From JBBSBY01 sp038205805 (GTDB lineage: Bacteria; Desulfobacterota; Desulfomonilia; Desulfomonilales; Desulfomonilaceae), in the NCBI GenBank assembly GCA_038205805.1, contig JBBRBO010000032.1:1-31338 (forward strand): a stretch of 31,338 nucleotides of DNA, read 5' to 3'. The notes below the pieces were generated by a model. The model was given only the letters and a program-made list of their open reading frames with translations. It was not told where the DNA came from and did not search any database. Shown piece after piece: positions 1 through 8,509 of the stretch. Position 1 is the stretch's first letter; the number at the start of each line of letters is the position of its first letter. A program made the translations under genes and the position numbers.

Positions 1-2
1 GG

Positions 3-1355
3 AAGATTAAGGTCGCGCAAGATCCCACACCCGCCGCTCAAGGGGCTCTGGTCAGCATTGAGAACGCCACGGGATACGTGCGCGCAATTGTAGGCGGCGC
101 AGGTTACGAAAAATCTAACTTCAATAGGGCGACTCAGGCCCTGAGACAGCCAGGTAGCGCCTTCAAGCCCGTAGTTTACGCAGCGGGCCTCGAATGGGGC
201 GGATATTCTCCCAGGACGGCTCTAGTGGACGAACCCATAGCGGTGACCATCGGATCCACTGATGAAGAGTGGATCCCTACGAACTCGGATAATCGGTTTA
301 TCGGTCGCACGACACTCCGCAACGCCTTGGTGCAATCCAGGAACATCGTTGCCGTAAAGCTCCTCATGGATGTGGGCATTAAGCGAGCCGTAGACATGGC
401 GCGACAAATGGGAATGCAATCCCCTATTAAAAGCCATCTCTCTGTGGCCTTGGGATCCTCGGAAGTTACTCCGTATGAGCTTACTGCGGCATATACGATC
501 TTCCCCAATATGGGAATCCGCGTACGTCCTACCATGATTCTGAAAATTTTCGACCGAATGGGTAAGCTGTATGAAAATAATACAATGCAGCCATTGGGCG
601 TGGAAGATAGGGTCAGGTTCCAGCCGCTGGCCGATTACTGTCTACCGAATGCAAGCGACAATTCTCGTGGAGAAAAGAAAGACGTTCACCTGATTGCCGG
701 TAGTTTGTCGGGCGACCTGGAACGCTTTTGCAGCGTCTTCCAAAATGACGCTGGTCGTGTTTCGCCCGCTATGAGTCCGCAGACCGCGTACCTCATGGTA
801 AGCATGCTCAGGGAGGTCACGGTGAGCGGCACTGCCTCAGCTGCGGCCAAGTTGCGACGCTCGGACATCGGCGGCAAGACGGGCACTACGGACGATGCCA
901 CGGACGCCTGGTTTGTAGGCTTTAACCCCAAGTACACCACGGGCGTGTGGTTCGGGTACGATACGCGTACTTCGTTGGGTGAACATGAGGCCGGCTCTAC
1001 GGCTGCGCTCCCGATTTGGATAGACTACATGAGTGCGGCGCTGGCTCACGAGCCCATGGGCGTGTACCCCGTGCCGCCGGGAATCTCATTCCACCAGACG
1101 AAAAAACCCGAACGTGTTCCCAATAACAAGTTACTTGTTTCTCAACCGGACTATGAGGCGGATCATGAGACGAAGAAGTTTTCCCCTATTGACGCCGTGA
1201 TCTTGTCCTCACGACCCGAAAAGCAGGAGCCCGTTCAGACGGCAGGAGCCAATCCTTATGCTCCCTCGTATATACCCGCAGTAGGCGCCTCTCAACCGGC
1301 GGTCAAGAACATGAGCGCAGTCCCAAAGCACGCCGGCCCCGCCAGGGCTCAGTAG
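3..1355 (+). CDS. mrcA: Penicillin-binding protein 1A, C-terminal part (5' end outside the window)
   Basis: The frame is open from base 3, so the gene starts outside the window; 450 residues are visible. They cover the end of the linker (QGALVSIE, typical of PBP1A just before the transpeptidase domain) and the whole transpeptidase domain. The three penicillin-binding motifs are present: SAFK (Ser52/Lys55 of the fragment), SRN (112-114) and KTG (292-294, followed by TT). The protein would be a bifunctional inner-membrane enzyme that polymerises and cross-links peptidoglycan; the glycosyltransferase half is not in view. A Pro/Ala-rich tail of about 80 residues after the domain is probably disordered periplasmic sequence. 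The GTG at 78 is internal to the domain and is not a believable start. The downstream deacetylase is 374 bases away, so an operon is not obvious. Confidence 0.93.
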   Translation, partial: KIKVAQDPTPAAQGALVSIENATGYVRAIVGGAGYEKSNFNRATQALRQPGSAFKPVVYAAGLEWGGYSPRTALVDEPIAVTIGSTDEEWIPTNSDNRFIGRTTLRNALVQSRNIVAVKLLMDVGIKRAVDMARQMGMQSPIKSHLSVALGSSEVTPYELTAAYTIFPNMGIRVRPTMILKIFDRMGKLYENNTMQPLGVEDRVRFQPLADYCLPNASDNSRGEKKDVHLIAGSLSGDLERFCSVFQNDAGRVSPAMSPQTAYLMVSMLREVTVSGTASAAAKLRRSDIGGKTGTTDDATDAWFVGFNPKYTTGVWFGYDTRTSLGEHEAGSTAALPIWIDYMSAALAHEPMGVYPVPPGISFHQTKKPERVPNNKLLVSQPDYEADHETKKFSPIDAVILSSRPEKQEPVQTAGANPYAPSYIPAVGASQPAVKNMSAVPKHAGPARAQ

Positions 1356-1729
1356 TGGGTGGCGAGAAACAGTACGCGTGGTCAATAACGAATGGGTTGC
1401 CGACAGCTCTTGTCCACTTGAAAGCGCATCCGGAAGATGAAACCGGTCAAGCCCGCAATGTCAACAGGACGGCTCAACCAGCGGCTTTCACCTCCTCTAT
1501 TATATAGTAAGGTCTCGCCGGATGTGGCAAACGTCGCGTGCTCCCGATTTTGCATAGGTATCCCTTATTTCCGCCGACCTGCCCAATGGGATTCCAAGAT
1601 TGCGTGTCTGCCGGCAAACTACTTTTCTATTCTGAACAGGGCGGCGCTCCCCGTAAACCGGCGTTGGAGGCTATTCTCCAGGGTAAATGAGTTCATACTG
1701 ACCGCTACCACATTAATAACGGAGAATCT
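1356..1729. other. Intergenic region, no gene seen
   Basis: 374 bases separate the PBP1A stop from the deacetylase start. A plus-strand open frame at 1437-1751 exists, but its composition is not protein-like (no recognisable family, no ribosome-binding site) and it overlaps the deacetylase start. An AT-rich patch near 1497-1510 could be part of a promoter, but no convincing -35/-10 pair was found. No hairpin with a T-run follows the PBP1A gene. Confidence 0.5.
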
Positions 1730-2560
1730 ATGGGTTCTCGAGACATACTAAAACGCAGCTTAAAGTGGGCTGTAACAGGCGCTTCCGTTTTGTCGGGACG
1801 AGGCCTTTTTTACGGGCGCAGCCCTGCGTATCGAATCATCAATTATCATAAAGTGGAACCTGTTCCGCACACTTCTCATGGGACCAGCTCCAGGGATTTC
1901 CAAGAGCACGTGCGGTATCTTTCCGATCATATCAACGTCATACCCGTCACCACTATGGCGGACCTCATAGCCCGCTGTGTGGCTCCGAAAGAAACCACGA
2001 TAGCGCTTACCTTTGACGACGGCTATTCGGAAATTTCAGAGGAAGTTGCAGAAACCCTGTCGACCTGCTCCATTCCTGCGACCTTCTTCATCATTACGGG
2101 AGTAGTCGATGGATTCGTTAGAATGCCGGGGGCATTCGCAGGATGGCCCAAGCTGCGCGAACTCAAACGTGCGGGCTTTGGTATTGGTTCCCATACGGTA
2201 TCTCACCGGAGTTTAGCCATGCTCGATCTGAACGAAGTTGAGCATGAGCTTAGTGAATCCAAGCGACGCATTACCGAGGAACTGGGAACCCCACCCGACG
2301 GATTGGCTTATCCCTACGGCACTGTTCGGGATTTTTCCTCCGCTGTGGGGACGCTTGCCGCACGAGTTGGATACGAGTTCGCCCTCACCGCCATCCATGG
2401 TCCGAATGAACCCGGCGTGGATCTCTTCACGCTGCGCCGCGTAACCGTCACGGCCGGTGATGGTCGCCGGTCTTTTGCGCTGCTGTGCGCCGGCCATTTG
2501 GACTCATGGCGATATGTGGATCACTTCGGGTACAAATTTCAGCGCACGAGCGTGAGGTAG
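1730..2560 (+). CDS. Polysaccharide deacetylase (NodB/CE4 family)
   Basis: 276 residues. The NodB homology domain is recognised by the TFDDG motif (residues 94-98, metal and catalytic Asp96/Asp97), the metal-binding SHTVSH motif (His155, His159) and YPYG further on. An N-terminal YHKVE motif (39-43) is common in the subgroup that removes acetyl groups from cell-surface polysaccharide or poly-N-acetylglucosamine. The first 25 residues are moderately hydrophobic (WAVTGASVLSGRGLF) and may be a weak membrane anchor, but no clear cleavage site is seen. The ATG at 1730 has GGAG five bases upstream, which fixes the start. The substrate cannot be told from sequence. It lies between a peptidoglycan synthase and nifV, so an envelope role is plausible, but no polysaccharide locus surrounds it. 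Confidence 0.85.
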   Translation: MGSRDILKRSLKWAVTGASVLSGRGLFYGRSPAYRIINYHKVEPVPHTSHGTSSRDFQEHVRYLSDHINVIPVTTMADLIARCVAPKETTIALTFDDGYSEISEEVAETLSTCSIPATFFIITGVVDGFVRMPGAFAGWPKLRELKRAGFGIGSHTVSHRSLAMLDLNEVEHELSESKRRITEELGTPPDGLAYPYGTVRDFSSAVGTLAARVGYEFALTAIHGPNEPGVDLFTLRRVTVTAGDGRRSFALLCAGHLDSWRYVDHFGYKFQRTSVR

Positions 2561-2957
2561 CCGCTTGCCGTTAAGTGGTAGTTAGAGTCCCATCGACCAA
2601 ACCGTCTCACTAGTCTCCGAGTATGTAGCGACAATTCTTTACTTACTTTCGATCTACCCCCGCTCACACCTTCTTACCATTCACGACAGTTGTATACATT
2701 TAGGTAGCTTATTTTTGTTTAAGCTACGGTCTCGTGTGATTCAGCCGAATCGCTCCTGAACTTTAGTTCGTTATTGCAGTCACTTCTCGTTCAAACCCAT
2801 ATTCTTTCTCCGCGGCACAATCTTCGCACATCAAAATATCATTGCACTTCCGGCGCCGTTCAGGGTGTAGAAATACCCTCTCGGGCTAATCCTGAGGCGT
2901 AAAGTCACATCGAGTGCGGCGACACATCGCGAGTGGTCTCAGTATTAAGGCATAAGA
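2561..2957. other. Intergenic region upstream of nifV
   Basis: 397 AT-richer bases without a gene. It holds the sigma-54 type promoter listed separately at 2813-2828. A search by eye for the NifA upstream site TGT-N10-ACA found no good match. No terminator with a T-run was recognised for the deacetylase. Confidence 0.5.
2813..2828 (+). promoter_or_regulatory. Candidate sigma-54 (-24/-12) promoter for nifV
   Basis: The sequence CGGCACAATCTTCGCA matches the sigma-54 consensus TGGCAC-N5-TTGCA at 13 of the informative and spacer positions by eye. The invariant GG (2814-2815) and GC (2826-2827) are exactly 10 bases apart. It lies about 130 bases upstream of the nifV ATG, on the same strand. The adjacent downstream gene encodes a NifA-like sigma-54 activator, which makes this a plausible target. 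The mismatches are C for T at the first position and C for T in TTGC. Confidence 0.5.
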
Positions 2958-4082
2958 ATGATCGACAATGTTTGGATAACCGACACCACCTTGCGAGACG
3001 GTGAACAGGCTGCGGGAGTAGCTTTCACCACACAGGAAAAGGTGGAGATCGCCGTGCTTCTCGACCAAGCAGGCGTCAACGAAATCGAATGCGGCATTCC
3101 CGCCATGGGCGGCGCGGAAAGAGACGCTGTAAAGGCAATAGCCTCGCTGGGTACGAAGGCGCGTGTCAGCTCGTGGAATCGGGCGGTGATTACGGATATT
3201 CAGCTCTCGTTAGATTGCGGTGTCGGCGCCGTGACAATCTCCCTCCCTGTTTCCGATTTTCAGATAAACCGAAAGCTTGGAAAGAGTCGTCATTGGATAC
3301 TTACCCAACTCACAGCCGCCTTGGACTTCGCTAAAGAAAACAATTTGTTCGTATGTGTAGGAGCGGAAGACGCCTCGCGAGCGGACGAAGATTTTTTAAC
3401 GTTGTTCGCTCAGTCGGCTCACGATGCAGGAGCCGATCGCCTTCGGTTCTCCGATACCCTGGGTATCATGGAACCCTTTGCCATGTACGAGCGGATACTC
3501 TGCCTCACGGAGGAATGCGCCCTCCCGGTGGAAATTCACACACACAATGATTACGGACTTGCACTTGCGAACAGCCTAGCCGCCGTGCGGGCCGGAGTCC
3601 GTCACGTGAGCGCCACCGCGCTGGGTCTGGGAGAACGAGCCGGCAATACGCCTCTGGAAGAACTGGCGCTGGCTATCCAACGCTTGCTCGGGATGAAAAC
3701 TGATGTACGGCTTCATACGCTCCCTCGCCTTTGCAAGTTTGTCGCTCAGGCCTCCGGACGTTTAATAGCGCCCGGTAAACCAGTCGTAGGGGCCAAGGTT
3801 TTCTCCCATGAATCAGAAATTCACGCAGCGGGAATGTTACTGGATCCGGGCAATTACGAACCCTATTCACCAGACATACTCGGCTTGCAACGTGAGATCG
3901 TCATCGGCAAGCACACTGGTAAGCGGGGGCTTGCCCACACGTTGACGGATATAGGAGCCCATGTAAGCACACCCGAATTACTTGACATACTGCGAACGAT
4001 CCGTGACCTCAGTCCACTGCTCAAACGCAATCTCACCCGTGGGGAACTGCTGCTACTGTGCGGCCTACGCCGGCGAAGCTGA
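2958..4082 (+). CDS. nifV: Homocitrate synthase (NifV type)
   Basis: 374 residues, the usual length for NifV and shorter than LeuA (about 500), so the LeuA regulatory domain is missing. It is a DRE-TIM metallolyase: the N-terminal TTLRDGEQ motif (10-17) carries the metal/catalytic Arg and Asp, and HTHNDYGLA near residue 195 gives the metal-binding His pair. ALGLGERAGNTPLEELA is the conserved substrate-loop signature, and HESEIHAAGM near residue 280 fits the homocitrate branch. It would condense acetyl-CoA with 2-oxoglutarate to give homocitrate, the organic ligand of FeMo-cofactor. No nitrogenase gene is in the window, so another DRE-TIM activity (citramalate or Re-citrate synthesis) cannot be excluded; the NifA-like gene 146 bases downstream and the sigma-54 type promoter favour NifV. 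The ATG at 2958 starts the alignment with the family. Confidence 0.82.
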   Translation: MIDNVWITDTTLRDGEQAAGVAFTTQEKVEIAVLLDQAGVNEIECGIPAMGGAERDAVKAIASLGTKARVSSWNRAVITDIQLSLDCGVGAVTISLPVSDFQINRKLGKSRHWILTQLTAALDFAKENNLFVCVGAEDASRADEDFLTLFAQSAHDAGADRLRFSDTLGIMEPFAMYERILCLTEECALPVEIHTHNDYGLALANSLAAVRAGVRHVSATALGLGERAGNTPLEELALAIQRLLGMKTDVRLHTLPRLCKFVAQASGRLIAPGKPVVGAKVFSHESEIHAAGMLLDPGNYEPYSPDILGLQREIVIGKHTGKRGLAHTLTDIGAHVSTPELLDILRTIRDLSPLLKRNLTRGELLLLCGLRRRS

Positions 4083-4150
4083 AGAGTAGGACTAAGAATC
4101 CGTGAATTGCCTAATGATCAGCAGCTTAGCATCACATTGCGGTGGCTGTA

Positions 4151-4170
4151 GGGGGATGAGCGGATCCCCC
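4151..4170 (+). other. GC-rich hairpin between nifV and nifA
   Basis: Arms GGGGGAT (4151-4157) and ATCCCCC (4164-4170) form a perfect 7-bp stem with a 6-base loop. It is 68 bases after the nifV stop and 58 bases before the nifA ATG. No T-run follows on either strand, so it is a weak terminator at best; it may be part of the nifA leader. Confidence 0.45.
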
Positions 4171-4228
4171 ACGGTCTTCACCTGCGCAGAGGCGTCTCAG
4201 CCCTGTGAACCAATAGAGGAGTGATGGT

Positions 4229-5782
4229 ATGGACGCCAGGATAAATCAACTCGAATTGAAAGTCCTTTACGACATTAGCCGTTTGATTGGTCGAGCGCTC
4301 AATCTTGACCATACCCTAGAAGAAATTCTGGAAATTCTTTCCGATATTCTTTGTATGAATAGAGCCACTGTCACCCTCAAAGATGAAGCCGGCGATACCT
4401 TGTCCATAAAGGCCTCTCATGGGCTTCTGCCTTACGAAAAGAAGCGCGGCGTCTATAATTTGGATGAAGGGGTCACCGGGCTCATCTTCCGAAGTGGGAA
4501 GCCCTTTGTGGCGCCGGACATCGGTAAGGAACCTCTGTTTCTCAACAAAACTAAATCACGAGAAATAGAAAAAGACCATGTTTCGTTCATCGGTGTTCCC
4601 ATTGTGCTTCAAGGTCGACCCGTGGGTGTGTTGAGTGTAGACAGGCTCTTTGACCAAGACGTTTCCTTTGAAGAAGACATACGATTCTTAACCATTGTGT
4701 CAGGTCTGATGGCGCAGTTGGTGAGTCTCAATAATCAAGTGGAAGAGCGAGAAAGCCATCTTATCAAGGCGAATCTATCGCTTAAGGCCGAGCTTTCCCG
4801 CAAGGCAACCAACTTTTTCGCCGTAGGATCAGGCCCTAGTATGGCGGAGGTCCAGGACCTGATCAGGAAAGTGGCCCCCACTAAGGCCGGGGTGCTTCTA
4901 CTGGGTGAGTCAGGCACGGGAAAGAGCCTGGTGGCAGGTATCATTCACGAACTAAGCGAACGAGCGCGCGGACCTTTCGTAAAGATTAACTGCGCAGCAT
5001 TGCCTGACAATCTATTGGAATCTGAGCTGTTCGGATATGAAAAAGGGGCGTTCACAGGAGCCACGGAAAGCAAGACCGGCCGCGTAGAAGAGGCCGATGG
5101 CGGAACCATTTTCCTCGACGAAATAGGTGAATTACCCATGACGCTCCAGGCCAAGCTGCTCCGCTTCCTGCAGGAACGTGAATTCGAGCGTTTGGGCGCC
5201 TCCAAAACTAAGCGCGTAGACGTACGCATATTGGCAGCCACAAACAAGGAATTGGCGCAAGCTGTGTCGGATGGGTCATTTCGAGAGGATCTATTCTACC
5301 GTTTGAATGTGTTTCCCATTCGAGTGCCGCCCCTGCGTGAACGACGCGAGGATCTATTCCCCCTGATCACCTTTTTTCGCGAAAAAATTGCGCTGGAGTA
5401 CGGCTATGCTCCCCAGTTCACCGCCGCTGCTATGGAGAATTTAGCGGCATACTCCTGGCCGGGAAATGTGCGCGAAATGGAAAACCTCATCGAGCGGCTG
5501 GCCATTATCTTCGGGAGCGGTCTGGTGAGCTCCATAGACCTCCGCCCGTACTTGGAATACGTTCACGCCGCCGGCGAACGGCACACAGCTCAGCAGGGCG
5601 CTCTCAGGGAGCGGGAGCGCCAAGATCTTATCGCCGCCCTTGAGAGGCACAACGGCACGCAGTCCAGAGCAGCGAAGGATTTGGGCATCACGCCGCGACA
5701 AATGGGGTATAAGATTAAGACCTTTGGACTAGATTACCTCGTAAAACCTAAGGCGAGGACTCAGCGTACCACCGAACGGTAG
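4229..5782 (+). CDS. nifA: NifA-like sigma-54-dependent transcription activator (GAF-AAA+-HTH)
   Basis: 517 residues with the full NifA layout. A GAF sensor domain occupies about 20-165, opening with LYDISRLIGRALNLDHTL, very like NifA. The central AAA+ domain (about 205-440) has Walker A GESGTGKS, the sigma-54-contacting GAFTGA loop, Walker B TIFLDEIGEL and the arginine-finger region FREDLFYRLNVFPI. A Fis-type helix-turn-helix ends the protein (RAAKDLGITPRQMGYKIK, about 482-500), where TPRQ-GYK/R is characteristic of NifA. The Cys-X4-Cys interdomain motif of oxygen-sensing NifA proteins is absent, as expected in a strict anaerobe or NifL-type control. It should remodel sigma-54 RNA polymerase at -24/-12 promoters, possibly including the one at 2813. 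ATG at 4229 is preceded by GAGG (GAGGAGTGATGGT). Other GAF-type activators are possible, but NifA is the best fit. Confidence 0.85.
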   Translation: MDARINQLELKVLYDISRLIGRALNLDHTLEEILEILSDILCMNRATVTLKDEAGDTLSIKASHGLLPYEKKRGVYNLDEGVTGLIFRSGKPFVAPDIGKEPLFLNKTKSREIEKDHVSFIGVPIVLQGRPVGVLSVDRLFDQDVSFEEDIRFLTIVSGLMAQLVSLNNQVEERESHLIKANLSLKAELSRKATNFFAVGSGPSMAEVQDLIRKVAPTKAGVLLLGESGTGKSLVAGIIHELSERARGPFVKINCAALPDNLLESELFGYEKGAFTGATESKTGRVEEADGGTIFLDEIGELPMTLQAKLLRFLQEREFERLGASKTKRVDVRILAATNKELAQAVSDGSFREDLFYRLNVFPIRVPPLRERREDLFPLITFFREKIALEYGYAPQFTAAAMENLAAYSWPGNVREMENLIERLAIIFGSGLVSSIDLRPYLEYVHAAGERHTAQQGALRERERQDLIAALERHNGTQSRAAKDLGITPRQMGYKIKTFGLDYLVKPKARTQRTTER

Positions 5783-6009
5783 TCTGCAGAAGAATAGCCT
5801 GCATGGGCCGGTTCTCCGGGTGAAGGCGTTGACTCCCCTTGACCCTATTTCCATTCGCTGTCGAAACTTGTAATCACGGAACCGACCGACCAACTTCACT
5901 ATGCCTCTTGAGACACATACCACGAACCCGGTTTTCTGCAGACGGCCCGCAGTTTCGTTCTCCATACTGACGTCAAACTATCCGGAAAATACAACGCGAC
6001 GCCCTCACG

Positions 6010-6044
6010 TGAACGCAAAGAGGGCGGCCCAATGGGCCACCCTC
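6010..6044 (-). terminator. Hairpin terminator of the dsr operon
   Basis: Arms GAGGG-C-GGCCC (6020-6030) and GGGCC-A-CCCTC (6034-6044) pair with one mismatch and a 3-base loop. Read on the minus strand it lies 29 bases after the dsrP stop and is followed by CTTTGCGTT, a short imperfect T-run. It could also halt transcription coming from nifA on the plus strand, but no T-run follows on that side. Confidence 0.65.
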
Positions 6045-6072
6045 CGGCTGAAACGCACTAAAAGTTATGACG

Positions 6073-7242
6073 TTAGTGTGGCGCCTCTCCCACTGATTCT
6101 TCTTTCACACCAATGGCCACTTTGTAGAGTATGGATAGAATGATGAATCCCAGCGCCCAAACGCCCAAGGTTATGGCAATTTCCGTTGCGGTGGGATGAT
6201 ACTCTGTTATTGTTTCCAGAGGGGACGGAATATAACCGGTGAGCACCAAGGTCACACCCTTCTCGATCCAGAGTGCAATAAAGACTGCTCCACAGGCTAT
6301 CGCCAAGGTGGTCGGATTTTCTCGTGTGCTTGGGTTAATCAGCAAAGCCACCGCGAGCAACGCGAGCACAACGGAAGTCCACGTCCATGGCACAAGGCCG
6401 GCGTGTCCATGCAGACCGGAGAAGAGATACGTGAAATGCATCATGTGTTCCGGAATTTGGCTGTAATATGCCGTGAACAGTTCGCAGAGCACGAAAAAGA
6501 TGCTGATGAGCATGGCGTAAGTGATTATCTTAGCCAATGTCTGAATCGCTGTCCAACCGGCGTCGAACTTGGTGTATTTTCTCAGGAAGAGACATATAAG
6601 CACCAATAGCGAAGGACCGGACGCGAATGCCGAAGCCAAGAATCTAGGGGCCATAATGGCCGTCAACCAGAAACCACGACCAGGCAAACCCGCATACAAG
6701 AATGCCGTGACGGTGTGGATACTAACCGCCCAGGGTATGGACAAATAAATGAGCGGCTTGACCCAGCTCGGCGCCGGGGCGCCTTTCTTCTCTGCGCTTA
6801 GAACGGTCCAACCCACGATGATGTTCAGGAAGAGATAGCCGTTGAGCACTATCATGTCCCAAAACAGGATCGAATTAGGAGTGGGGTGCAGCAGCACGTT
6901 AAAGGCGCGGTCAGGACGTCCAAGGTCGGCCACGATAAAGCTCAAACACATGGTCACGGCGGCGACGGCGAGGAATTCCCCCAATATGGTGATCTTGCCG
7001 AAGACCTTGTAATCATGGAGATAGTAAGGGAGCACGAGCATAACGGCGGAAGCCGCTACACCGACCAGAAAGGTAAACTGGCCGATGTACACGCCCCAGG
7101 ATACGTCTCTGCTCATACCGGTGACGCCCAAACCAATTGACAACTGCCTCAGATAGGCCAAAAATCCAATGCCGAGCACCGTCAGCAGGATGGCCAACCA
7201 AAGGAAGTAGCTCTTGTTACCTGTTAATGCCTTTTCCAGCAT
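6073..7242 (-). CDS. dsrP: DsrP, NrfD-family membrane subunit of DsrMKJOP
   Basis: 389 residues of very hydrophobic sequence with about ten membrane helices, beginning FLWLAILLTVLGIGFLAYL. Family features are WGVYIGQFTFLVGVAASAVM near residue 50 and LGRPDRAFN near residue 110, both typical of the NrfD/PsrC quinone-interacting subunits. DsrP is thought to exchange electrons with menaquinol in the inner membrane and pass them to the periplasmic DsrO and DsrJ. It is the last gene of the operon, 7 bases after dsrO. The final residues (EESVGEAPH) are followed by TAA and the hairpin at 6010-6044. A general NrfD in another respiratory complex is excluded by the gene order. Confidence 0.95.
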   Translation of the reverse strand: MLEKALTGNKSYFLWLAILLTVLGIGFLAYLRQLSIGLGVTGMSRDVSWGVYIGQFTFLVGVAASAVMLVLPYYLHDYKVFGKITILGEFLAVAAVTMCLSFIVADLGRPDRAFNVLLHPTPNSILFWDMIVLNGYLFLNIIVGWTVLSAEKKGAPAPSWVKPLIYLSIPWAVSIHTVTAFLYAGLPGRGFWLTAIMAPRFLASAFASGPSLLVLICLFLRKYTKFDAGWTAIQTLAKIITYAMLISIFFVLCELFTAYYSQIPEHMMHFTYLFSGLHGHAGLVPWTWTSVVLALLAVALLINPSTRENPTTLAIACGAVFIALWIEKGVTLVLTGYIPSPLETITEYHPTATEIAITLGVWALGFIILSILYKVAIGVKEESVGEAPH

Positions 7243-7249
7243 ACGAACC

Positions 7250-8044
7250 TCACAGTATGTAATAAACCTGGGGTCTTGTTCCTAGGTGCGGTTTTCGGCG
7301 AATAGTGGGCTGTGTGCGAAGAATCTGTCGGATCTCCGAATTAGGATCATCCACATCTCCAAAGATGAGGGCTTTTTCCTTGCAGGATTCCACACAGGCG
7401 GGAATTACACCCACTGATAGACGTGAAAAGCAGAAAGTGCACTTTTCGACAACACCACGTGTTCTTGTAGGATATTCCTTGTTTACCTGTCCGATTTTCG
7501 GACGGGGATCTACCCAGTTCAAACTACGTGCGCCGTAAGGGCAGGCTGCCATACAGAATCGGCAGCCGATGCAGCGATGCTGGTCCTGCATCACGATGCC
7601 GTCACTGCGGCGGAATGTGGCCTGAACAGGACAAACTCGAACGCAAGGAGGATTATCGCAATGGTTGCATAGCACCATTATGGGCGTGCCCTTCAGTGTG
7701 TCCGTGATATACTCATCAAGGAAACGATTCTCCTCGCCTGGGAACGCGTTCTCTAGGCCCGTTTGCCAGATCCACTTAACTTCGTGTTGCTTACTATCAA
7801 AGGAAGGAACATTGTGAGTGTTATTGCAGGCAACTACGCAGTCAACGCACTTTCTCTCCGAGGTGGCCTTCGAACATTTTCGAATATCTACAATCATGCC
7901 CCACCGTTTAGCGGTCAGCGCTTTGGGCGATGGAATCGCTTCGCCGGGCATATCGTCCGCCGCGCAGGCCAGATGGGGAGCGGCGCCGATGGCCAGGGCC
8001 GAGAGCCCCGCTACCTTCAGAAAATCTCGTCTATCGCGATCCAT
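7250..8044 (-). CDS. dsrO: DsrO, periplasmic ferredoxin-like iron-sulfur subunit
   Basis: 264 residues. A twin-arginine signal (DRRDFLKVAG, then a hydrophobic stretch ending ACA near residue 27) sends the folded protein to the periplasm. The mature part carries four cysteine clusters of the DmsB/NrfC type: CVDCVVACNNTH, CNHCDNPPCVRVCP, CIGCRFCMAACPYG and CTFCFSR with a later CVESCKEKA, enough for up to four [4Fe-4S] centres. It should pass electrons between DsrP in the membrane and the haem protein DsrJ. The start overlaps the end of dsrJ by 14 bases, implying translational coupling. Downstream dsrP begins 7 bases later. Confidence 0.95.
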   Translation of the reverse strand: MDRDRRDFLKVAGLSALAIGAAPHLACAADDMPGEAIPSPKALTAKRWGMIVDIRKCSKATSERKCVDCVVACNNTHNVPSFDSKQHEVKWIWQTGLENAFPGEENRFLDEYITDTLKGTPIMVLCNHCDNPPCVRVCPVQATFRRSDGIVMQDQHRCIGCRFCMAACPYGARSLNWVDPRPKIGQVNKEYPTRTRGVVEKCTFCFSRLSVGVIPACVESCKEKALIFGDVDDPNSEIRQILRTQPTIRRKPHLGTRPQVYYIL

Positions 8045-8504
8045 CAGTTGCTACTCCTTCGCCCTGTGTATGCGCGTTGTAGGCCGTTTGCTGCTGAGGG
8101 GGCGTTTGAGGATTGATACCCTGAACGGGGTCTATGTGACAGGCCCAACAGTTGGGCGATACGTTAACGTATGTATGACACCTATCGCAGAACTGATCTT
8201 TTTTGATATGGCATTTCGTGCATGTGTTTTGCAGGCTCATGTCGTAGTGTTTGCCGTTTAACTTGCTCACATATACCCGCTTACCGTCCCTGACCACCGC
8301 ATCACGCCACTCGTCCAACAATTTCATGTGGCTGGTTTTCATGAACTCGGTTTTTTCCACGCACTGCTTTTCCGTAGTGCCGGTGACCAACACCGGGGCC
8401 GCGGTCTTATTGCCGAGATTCCCCCAGAAAGGATAGGTAAACAGCACGAGAAAGATGATAACTCCCGCCACAATAGACGGCATAAAGTAACCTGCTCTTG
8501 ACAT
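8031..8504 (-). CDS. dsrJ: DsrJ, membrane-anchored triheme cytochrome c
   Basis: 157 residues with one N-terminal hydrophobic anchor (about 9-27, uncleaved) and three haem-c motifs: CTKCH (95-99), CDRCH (106-110) and CWACH (119-123). This equals the usual number for DsrJ. Cys48, in KQCVEKTEFMKTSHM, matches the conserved cysteine described as the unusual distal axial ligand of one haem in DsrJ; this assignment rests on the family, not on the sequence alone. The C-terminal 30 residues are Gln/Thr-rich and low in complexity. It begins 5 bases after dsrK and overlaps dsrO, in the fixed order M-K-J-O-P. Confidence 0.95.
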   Translation of the reverse strand: MSRAGYFMPSIVAGVIIFLVLFTYPFWGNLGNKTAAPVLVTGTTEKQCVEKTEFMKTSHMKLLDEWRDAVVRDGKRVYVSKLNGKHYDMSLQNTCTKCHIKKDQFCDRCHTYVNVSPNCWACHIDPVQGINPQTPPQQQTAYNAHTQGEGVATDGSR

Positions 8505-8509
8505 TAGGT

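Noticed and set aside
1437..1751. Small protein gene between PBP1A and the deacetylase
   Set aside because: No ribosome-binding site, no family, odd composition, and it runs into the deacetylase start.
2958..4082. 2-isopropylmalate synthase (LeuA)
   Set aside because: Length lacks the LeuA regulatory domain, motifs fit NifV better, and a NifA-like gene is adjacent with a sigma-54 type promoter.
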